From: Bacteroidales bacterium
GTDB taxonomy: Bacteria > Bacteroidota > Bacteroidia > Bacteroidales > UBA932
NCBI GenBank assembly: GCA_017446775.1
Contig: JAFSQE010000008.1
Span: 62,001-126,000 of the forward strand
Direction: 5' to 3'
Length of the DNA stretch: 64,000 bases
Both the position numbers and the translations under genes were made by a program. Below are positions 58,368 through 64,000 of the stretch, piece after piece; position 1 is the first letter of the stretch; each line of letters opens with the position of its first letter. The notes below the pieces were generated by a model. It worked only from the letters and a program-made list of their open reading frames with translations, did not search any database and was not told the DNA's origin.

Positions 58368-59465
58368 TTAGAGATATTCCCCCTTGTCCTGTGCGGTTAA
58401 ATCCACCAGTATCTCCTTAACCTGCTCGTCGCGGCGCGGACACACCATAAGGGCGTTGTCGCTGTCCACAACCAGATAATTGTCCAGCCCTTTTACCACA
58501 ATCAGCTTTTTGGGATTCTTGCTTATCACAACACTGCCGTTTGTGCCTGAGATGATGGTGTTGCCGTGGATGATGTTGCCTTCGGCATCCTTGCCCGCAG
58601 CGTACTCGAAAACCGATTCCCAGGTGCCAAGGTCGCTCCAGCCAAAATCGGCCGGGAACACCCAGGCCTTGCGGGTTTTCTCCATCACGCCGTAGTCTAT
58701 CGATATGGAGGGGGAATTGTTGTAGCTGTGCTCGATGAAATCCTTCTCGCCGGCGGTGTTGTAAACCTTCTTCCCTTTGGGGTTGAAAAGGTCTGTCATC
58801 TCCGGCAGATAGCGCTCCATCTCGGCCTTGATGGTTTTCAGGTTGAAGATGAAGATGCCGGAATTCCAGAGAAACTCGCCGCTCTCAAAGAATACGGTGG
58901 CCAGGTCCAGGTCGGGCTTCTCCGTGAAGGTCTTCACCTGATAGCCGCGTTTGGGGGTGTCGCCGGTGTTCACATCCTTGTTGAACTGGATGTAACCGAA
59001 GTTTGTATTGGGGAAGGTGGGCTTGATACCTATGGTGAACAGCTGGTCGTGGGTGGCGGCATAATCCATCACCGCCGACATTGTATCCACAAAATTGCAT
59101 TCGTCGGTTATGGCGTGGTCGCTTGGCGTTATCATGACGGTCGCATCAGGATCTTTGCTGAAGAGCTTGTACACTGCGTATGCGATGCAGGGGGCGGTGT
59201 TGCGCCGGTAGGGTTCGTACAACAGGTTCTCTGCGGGGATTCCCTCGGCCTGGCTCTCTACAAGGTCGCGGTATTTCTCGTTGGTGACAATCAGTATCCG
59301 CTCTTTGGGGACGATATGCGCCGCGCGGTCTATGGTCATCTGCATCAGCGAGCGGCCGGTGCTCAGAAAATCTATAAATTGTTTGGGCCTGGTGTTGCGG
59401 CTCAGAGGCCACAGACGGCTCCCAACGCCGCCCGCCATTATTATGCAATATTTGTTGCTGCTCAT
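58368..59465 (-). CDS. manC: Mannose-1-phosphate guanylyltransferase
   Basis: Makes GDP-mannose from mannose 1-phosphate and GTP, a precursor of capsule, O-antigen and protein glycosylation sugars; 365 residues. The nucleotidyltransferase signature is IMAGGVGSRLWPLSR near the N-terminus with the TRPKQFIDF block, and the metal site fits the ITPSDHAI block. It ends after the pyrophosphorylase domain, without the C-terminal isomerase domain of bifunctional enzymes. Cytoplasmic. Confidence 0.94.
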   Translation of the reverse strand: MSSNKYCIIMAGGVGSRLWPLSRNTRPKQFIDFLSTGRSLMQMTIDRAAHIVPKERILIVTNEKYRDLVESQAEGIPAENLLYEPYRRNTAPCIAYAVYKLFSKDPDATVMITPSDHAITDECNFVDTMSAVMDYAATHDQLFTIGIKPTFPNTNFGYIQFNKDVNTGDTPKRGYQVKTFTEKPDLDLATVFFESGEFLWNSGIFIFNLKTIKAEMERYLPEMTDLFNPKGKKVYNTAGEKDFIEHSYNNSPSISIDYGVMEKTRKAWVFPADFGWSDLGTWESVFEYAAGKDAEGNIIHGNTIISGTNGSVVISKNPKKLIVVKGLDNYLVVDSDNALMVCPRRDEQVKEILVDLTAQDKGEYL

Positions 59466-59492
59466 TATGTGTTACAAAAACAGTGATACAAT

Positions 59493-59524
59493 CAAAGATA
59501 ATAAATTAACCGCAACACTGCAAA
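59493..59524 (-). promoter_or_regulatory. Promoter of the mannose-1-phosphate guanylyltransferase gene
   Basis: On the minus strand, TTTG (59524-59521), a 20-base spacer and TATCTTTG (59500-59493) form a perfect Bacteroidota promoter, 27 bases from the start. Its -33 box overlaps the T-run of the upstream terminator. Confidence 0.75.
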
Positions 59525-59556
59525 AAAGAAGCCGGGGTATAGACACCCCGGCTTCT
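59521..59556 (-). terminator. Terminator of the Oar-like receptor operon
   Basis: On the minus strand, AGAAGCCGGGGT (59556-59545), a 6-base loop and ACCCCGGCTTCT (59538-59527) form a perfect 12-bp stem, followed by TTTTTT. It lies 23 bases past the stop of the large lipoprotein. Confidence 0.92.
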
Positions 59557-59579
59557 GATTGTTCAAAGAGACCGACGGC

Positions 59580-62249
59580 CTAGTTGCCGCTTGCCTCGTC
59601 TACTGTGAGTCTGTACAGCTGAACTACGGTCTGGTTGTTGTTGCCGTAGCAGGCAAAGCGGGGACTGGTCTTGTTCCACTGCAGATTCCTGACGGTGGTC
59701 TCGGCATTGAGAATCACCACGTGGTCGGTGTCAAAGGAGATGGTCCAGTTGGCCTTTGCGCTCTCTTCATCTACGTTGTTAAGGGCGTTGCCGGAGTTCC
59801 ATGCGAAGAACTTTGCACCGAACTTGATGGTGTATGCGCCAGCGGTAACGGTTGCGGGAGCAATCACTATCTGGCATGCATCCACATCTGCGTTGCCGGC
59901 AATCGAACCATTCTCTATGGTGACTGCCGTGCCGCTGCCGATAGTGTTGCTGAATCCGGAGAATGCCATGTTGATGTCATCCTTATCGCATACCAGCAGA
60001 TAGGTGCCGCTCCAGTCGTTGAGGGCTTCCGTAACCTTTACGTAGCGGTTGTTGGAGACTACCGGTGGTATTGCAGGATCCTGGCCCTCTGTGTGGCTCA
60101 CATACCATGCCTTGCCCACCTGGGGCGCACCACTGTATGCAGCGCGGTTACCTACGATGGTGATCTCGTCGTTCTCTTTCACACCCAGGGTAGAGAACTT
60201 CTTTGACTGGCCATTGAAACCGGTGGTTACGCCGTAGACATAAACGCGTCCGGTAGCATCTTCGAGCCGGAAGTTACCATAGGTGGTGATATCCCACTTG
60301 TTGCCGCCGGCGAGTTCTTCATCTGTAGGCTTGGAAACAGTACCTGTCAGACGGTACCACTTGTCGGTGGATACCTCCTTCTGGAGGAATTCTTCGACTG
60401 TAACCTGCTCTACCTTGTAGAAGCTCTCCAGATAGCCCATGAGCTCTATGGTGGTGTTGTAGGTGGTCTTGTAGCCCACAACGGTTACCACGTCGCCCAA
60501 TTCCACACCGACAGTGGTGAGGTTGGTAGATGACGCGTCCTTGCCTGCCTTGAGGTTGTATGCATAGGTCTCGCCGGTTGCATCCTTGATATAGATGCGC
60601 CCCTTGGAAAGGTCGGTAACCTTGGATACAAAACCCTGTACGCGGAAGAATGCAGTATTGTCGTCCGGTTTCTCGTTAAACTCGGCAACAGTGACGGTGG
60701 GGATGGCACCTGCCTGCTCTGCAGCGACCACTGCAGCGATGGGCAGACCCTGTGCGGTAGCGTTGATCTTGATCTGTCCGGTGCGCAGGTTGCCCTCGTT
60801 AGCCGGTGCGGTGAATGAGAATGTAGCGTGGTTGCCATCCATGGTAACGCCGTTGTAGGTGATCCATTCGGGAACCTCGACCTCACCAAGCTCTGCATTC
60901 ACAGTAGCGCCGACGGTAAAGTCGGAACCATCCATCGGGATAGTCACGCTGGTCGTCTCCAGCTTGACAGGGGTCACGTGGCTTACGTAAACCGCATTGG
61001 AAATCTGGAGCGCATTATTGTAGAGAACGCGGCTGTCGGTGAGGATGGTGATGATGTCACCCACTGCAAGACCCTTCTCTGTCCAGCATTTCTGTTTCTC
61101 CCTGGCCTCGTTGAGCAGACCGTAAACGTATACCGTGCCGGTGTTGTCCTTGAGGTAGAAGTTACCGTAAGATGTGTTCGCAACCTCTGTGATGACGCCG
61201 GTGACCTTGTATTCGGTGGTGCTTGCCCCCTCTGCAATGATTGTCTCGACAGGAACGGTAGGTGTCTCTCCGGCCTGTTTTACGGTGTAATCCACCGAAG
61301 AGGAGTCGCCCTTGTCGTTGGTGGTGGAGATTGTAATCACGTCGCTGCGGGGGATGCCGGGGTTGGCGGGCACGGTGAAGTGCAGGGTTACAAGTTCGCC
61401 ATCCTTGTCGGCTCCGGTAAAGTCAATCCAGTCGGCAGCGTAGTTTACCTTGACATCAGCGCCCTTCACGACAGCTTCGATGTTGAAAGAAGCACCTTCA
61501 ATGGGAATCTCCTTGCTGCTCTCGCCAATCGCGATAAGGGATTTAGTGTGAGATACGTAAACGGCGTTGACAATCTCCCAGGTGCCGTTGTAGAGCTTGA
61601 GTTCGCTGGCCTTTACGGTGAGTTCGTCGCCCTGTGCGAGACCTTTCTCCTTCCAGCACTTCTGCGCTTCGAGCTTCTCGTTAAGCAGACCGTACACATA
61701 GATTGTTCCAGTTTCGTCGGTCAAATCAAAGTTACCGTAGGATGTGTTTACAACGCGGGTGATGATACCTTTGATGATATAGGGATTGGTGTTTGCACCA
61801 AGGGCGATGTAATCTGCCACAGAGATTGTGGGGGTGTCGTCGCCTTGTCCGCCGCCCTGTCCGTCAGAAGCAGCCTGGGTCAGGGTGAACTCTGCCAGAG
61901 GGGTGCTGTCGAGAGCGATGGTGGTGCTGCCCACTTCTCCCACAGCGCTGTAGAAGCCCACCTTACCGGTGCGTTCGCCGCCTTCGTTGGCAGCTACGGT
62001 GATTTTGACAGCCTGGTCACGGGTGCCGTTTGCGGGGGTTACGGTAATCCAGGAGGGAGCGCTTACAACCCACGAGCCGTCGGCGGTTACATTAACGTCG
62101 ATGGTCTGGCCGGCTGCGGCAGCATTGCCCGCGTTGGGCGTTACCGCGATAGTGCTGGCCATCGGAGCCACGGGGTAGTCGTATGTACAAGCAGTGATGC
62201 CGGCAATGCAGGCAACAGCTGTAAGTAATATGCTGAATATCTTTTTCAT
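59580..62249 (-). CDS. Large lipoprotein of alternating BACON and OB-like domains
   Basis: Lipoprotein of 889 residues, lipid on Cys21 (GITAC). By pattern the domains are BACON (31-127), OB-like (140-234), BACON (237-327), OB-like (332-424), BACON (426-513), OB-like (516-611), OB-like (613-719) and a C-terminal beta-rich domain (735-889) with WSGTYLLVCDKDD. The first two OB units are near-copies (NTSYGNF and YVYGLLNE in both). The OB pattern is the same as in the lipoprotein at 47602-49548. It lies 19 bases after the Oar-like receptor and probably works with it. Confidence 0.82.
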   Translation of the reverse strand: MKKIFSILLTAVACIAGITACTYDYPVAPMASTIAVTPNAGNAAAAGQTIDVNVTADGSWVVSAPSWITVTPANGTRDQAVKITVAANEGGERTGKVGFYSAVGEVGSTTIALDSTPLAEFTLTQAASDGQGGGQGDDTPTISVADYIALGANTNPYIIKGIITRVVNTSYGNFDLTDETGTIYVYGLLNEKLEAQKCWKEKGLAQGDELTVKASELKLYNGTWEIVNAVYVSHTKSLIAIGESSKEIPIEGASFNIEAVVKGADVKVNYAADWIDFTGADKDGELVTLHFTVPANPGIPRSDVITISTTNDKGDSSSVDYTVKQAGETPTVPVETIIAEGASTTEYKVTGVITEVANTSYGNFYLKDNTGTVYVYGLLNEAREKQKCWTEKGLAVGDIITILTDSRVLYNNALQISNAVYVSHVTPVKLETTSVTIPMDGSDFTVGATVNAELGEVEVPEWITYNGVTMDGNHATFSFTAPANEGNLRTGQIKINATAQGLPIAAVVAAEQAGAIPTVTVAEFNEKPDDNTAFFRVQGFVSKVTDLSKGRIYIKDATGETYAYNLKAGKDASSTNLTTVGVELGDVVTVVGYKTTYNTTIELMGYLESFYKVEQVTVEEFLQKEVSTDKWYRLTGTVSKPTDEELAGGNKWDITTYGNFRLEDATGRVYVYGVTTGFNGQSKKFSTLGVKENDEITIVGNRAAYSGAPQVGKAWYVSHTEGQDPAIPPVVSNNRYVKVTEALNDWSGTYLLVCDKDDINMAFSGFSNTIGSGTAVTIENGSIAGNADVDACQIVIAPATVTAGAYTIKFGAKFFAWNSGNALNNVDEESAKANWTISFDTDHVVILNAETTVRNLQWNKTSPRFACYGNNNQTVVQLYRLTVDEASGN

Positions 62250-62268
62250 GTTGTTTGTCCTCCCTTAT

Positions 62269-64000
62269 TTAGAATGTGATTCTTGCACCTACCTGGCAGC
62301 GCCATCTGGAGTAGAAGTCGCTAAGGGAGATGGTGTAAGGACTGTATTGATAAGTAGGAGTAGCATTGCCTTCGGCATCCTTGGATACTGAGGTAACCTT
62401 GAGGATGCGGAGGTTGTTGGTGCTGCCGTAGTTTGCACCCCACTCGCGGTTGATCATGTTGCCGATGTTCATTACATCTGCAAACAGCTGGAGCTTGGTG
62501 CCACGGGTGCGGTCGAAGATGAAGTCCTGGCCAAAGTGCAGGTCAAAGTGATGCTCAAAAGGCGCCATGCCTGCGTAGCGGGCAGAATACTGTCCGCGGT
62601 GGCTGAGCAGGTACTGGTCGTTGCGGATGTAGTTCTCGAACTTGGCCGCATCGCCTGCGGTAGCCCAGTTCATCTGCGGAACCTCTTCTTCGGTAGGGAT
62701 GTACATGAGCGAGTTGCCAGTAAAGCCGTCGCCGTTGAAGTCGGCAGCCTCGTTGTAGGTGTAGCAGTATCGCTGGCCGCTCTCTCCGGTGTAAGTCAGG
62801 GAGATGTTGGTTGCCATACGGCCTGCCAGGTAAGGCTTGGAGTTGTAAGCTATAACACCCATCACGCGGTGGGGCTTGTCAAACAGCGAGTAGCTAAGCT
62901 CGTCGCTGTTGGTATCCACAGAGTAGTTGTATTTCCAGTTGGAGAATGCAACGCTGCTGGTACCGTCGTTCACGCTGTATGCGTGTCCGTAGGTGTATGA
63001 TGCCATCAGGTTGAGGCCAAAGTCAAACGATTTCTCCAGCTTGCCGCTAAGGGAGTAGGTGTAGCCCTTGTTGGTGTTGCCCAGGGCTACGATGGTAGAG
63101 TATGCGCTGGACATCTGGGTGTAGTAAGGTGCGGCGGCGCTTGCGGGGTTGGCCGCAGCGGCTTCGGCATTTACAGCATACACCTTGTGGTTTTCGTTGG
63201 TGATGGCCAGGTTCTGGAAGAAGACGTTGTTAAGCGTCTTGCTGAACAGGGCGTCCAGGGTGAGGTTCCAGCCACCGTCCCAGCGTTTGTCCAGACCGAG
63301 GTTTACGCGGAACACCTGCGGATACTTGAAGTTGCGGTTCATGGTGTTGATGGTGGCGCCGCTGTTGCTTGCCTGCAGGATACCGCTCTTGATGAAGGTG
63401 TTGTACGGGTCAGAAGTAAGGATGTTGTCTACACCCTTCTCGTGAGCTGCTGCAATCAGGTTCGAGCCCTTGACCTGTACCGATTTAGCCTCCATACCGG
63501 TGTTGTTGTATGCGTTGGAGAGCCATACGAACGGTACGCGGCCGGTAAACAGGCCTGCACCGCCGCGGAGCACTGCGGTGTGCTCTTCGTCCATGTACCA
63601 GCGGAAGCCGACCCTGGGCGAGAGCAGTATGCTTGCCTTGGGAACCTCGCCTACGCGGGCATTGTAGAGCTCGGGGAAGGTATCCTTGAAGGTGTCCGCA
63701 TAGAGGTTGAAGCCCACATTCTCGGTAGGTTTGTTAAGCAGCAGGGGCATGTCGGCACGCAGGCCGTAGGTGAGGGTGAAGTCGCGGTTGGGCTTCCACT
63801 CGTCCTGTGCATAGAGACCGAACTGGGCAGCCCATGTGGTTGCGCCCCAGTTGGTTACGCCGCCGGTGAGTTCGGGGTCTGCGTAGTTGTAATAGTAGGT
63901 GTCTACAGTGTCTTCGAAGAAGTTTGCAATGCTGGTATATTTATACTCGCCGAATGCATACTGGCGGAAGATGTTGTAGAAGCGGAACAACTCGTTGTGG
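62269..64000 (-). CDS. Oar-like TonB-dependent receptor, 5' end missing
   Basis: The C-terminal 577 or so codons of an outer-membrane TonB-dependent receptor; the gene runs past the window edge. The visible part is the second half of a large barrel, with WAAQFGLYAQDEWKPNRD, TYGLRADMP and SPRVGFRWYMDEEHTAVLRGG, the pattern of Oar-like receptors of Bacteroidota and Myxococcus. The end is VGARITF with a terminal aromatic residue. The plug and signal are not visible, and the substrate is unknown. Confidence 0.88.
   Translation of the reverse strand, partial: HNELFRFYNIFRQYAFGEYKYTSIANFFEDTVDTYYYNYADPELTGGVTNWGATTWAAQFGLYAQDEWKPNRDFTLTYGLRADMPLLLNKPTENVGFNLYADTFKDTFPELYNARVGEVPKASILLSPRVGFRWYMDEEHTAVLRGGAGLFTGRVPFVWLSNAYNNTGMEAKSVQVKGSNLIAAAHEKGVDNILTSDPYNTFIKSGILQASNSGATINTMNRNFKYPQVFRVNLGLDKRWDGGWNLTLDALFSKTLNNVFFQNLAITNENHKVYAVNAEAAAANPASAAAPYYTQMSSAYSTIVALGNTNKGYTYSLSGKLEKSFDFGLNLMASYTYGHAYSVNDGTSSVAFSNWKYNYSVDTNSDELSYSLFDKPHRVMGVIAYNSKPYLAGRMATNISLTYTGESGQRYCYTYNEAADFNGDGFTGNSLMYIPTEEEVPQMNWATAGDAAKFENYIRNDQYLLSHRGQYSARYAGMAPFEHHFDLHFGQDFIFDRTRGTKLQLFADVMNIGNMINREWGANYGSTNNLRILKVTSVSKDAEGNATPTYQYSPYTISLSDFYSRWRCQVGARITF

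Noticed and set aside
61000..61820. Direct repeats as a CRISPR array
   Set aside because: The repeats are long, diverged and in frame, and come from duplicated protein domains; there are no cas genes.

Overview
The window comes from a member of the Bacteroidales (phylum Bacteroidota). The evidence is a SusC/SusD polysaccharide utilization locus, many lipoproteins with BACON domains, Bacteroidota-type promoters (TTTG then TAnnTTTG) in front of many genes, A/T-rich leaders without Shine-Dalgarno sites, and an rpsL-rpsG-fusA-rpsJ cluster. The coding sequence is moderately GC-rich, so an Alistipes/Rikenellaceae-like lineage is possible, but the genus cannot be fixed from this sequence.

Layout. 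1-2.4 kb: rpsI (cut at its 5' end), rpsB and tsf, closed by a terminator. 2.5-4.3 kb: a GH2 glycosidase lipoprotein. 4.4-10.2 kb: an RND efflux operon (TolC, adaptor, pump) that ends in a PII-like gene. 10.2-12.2 kb: thioredoxin, a small outer-membrane barrel and a polyprenyl synthase. 12.2-26.4 kb: housekeeping genes, namely a tandem SGNH hydrolase, rsgA, dnaE, gpmI, rnr, recO, an rdgB-type pyrophosphatase, a U32 protein, a second prenyl synthase and trmO. 26.4-29.9 kb: rpsL, rpsG, fusA and rpsJ, followed by tRNA-Met(CAT) and an unusual cluster of inverted repeats. 30.2-32.5 kb: a predicted glycine-lipid operon (glsA, glsB, one unknown gene). 32.6-34.4 kb: a cysteine hydrolase and a GT4 glycosyltransferase.

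34.4-45.0 kb is a six-gene minus-strand polysaccharide utilization locus: GH3, GH144, SusC, SusD, a LamG lipoprotein and a second GH144. The enzyme families point to beta-1,2-glucan. A Gfo/Idh/MocA oxidoreductase diverges from it. A rubredoxin and flavodiiron oxygen-reductase pair follows (46.2-47.5 kb).

47.6-55.9 kb is the most interesting part. It is a tight plus-strand operon of a BACON/OB lipoprotein, a DRGH-type DNA/RNA endonuclease lipoprotein, an endonuclease/exonuclease/phosphatase-fold enzyme, a TonB-dependent receptor and a DUF5689-like lipoprotein. It reads as a cell-surface system that cuts nucleic acid and imports the products. Two small BACON lipoproteins, tRNA-Gly(GCC), pheS and a mannose-1-phosphate guanylyltransferase follow. 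The window ends in a second receptor operon: an Oar-like TonB receptor, cut by the window edge, with an 889-residue lipoprotein of alternating BACON and OB-like domains.

No CRISPR array, transposase, integrase or rRNA gene was seen. No stretch longer than 300 bases lacks a gene.
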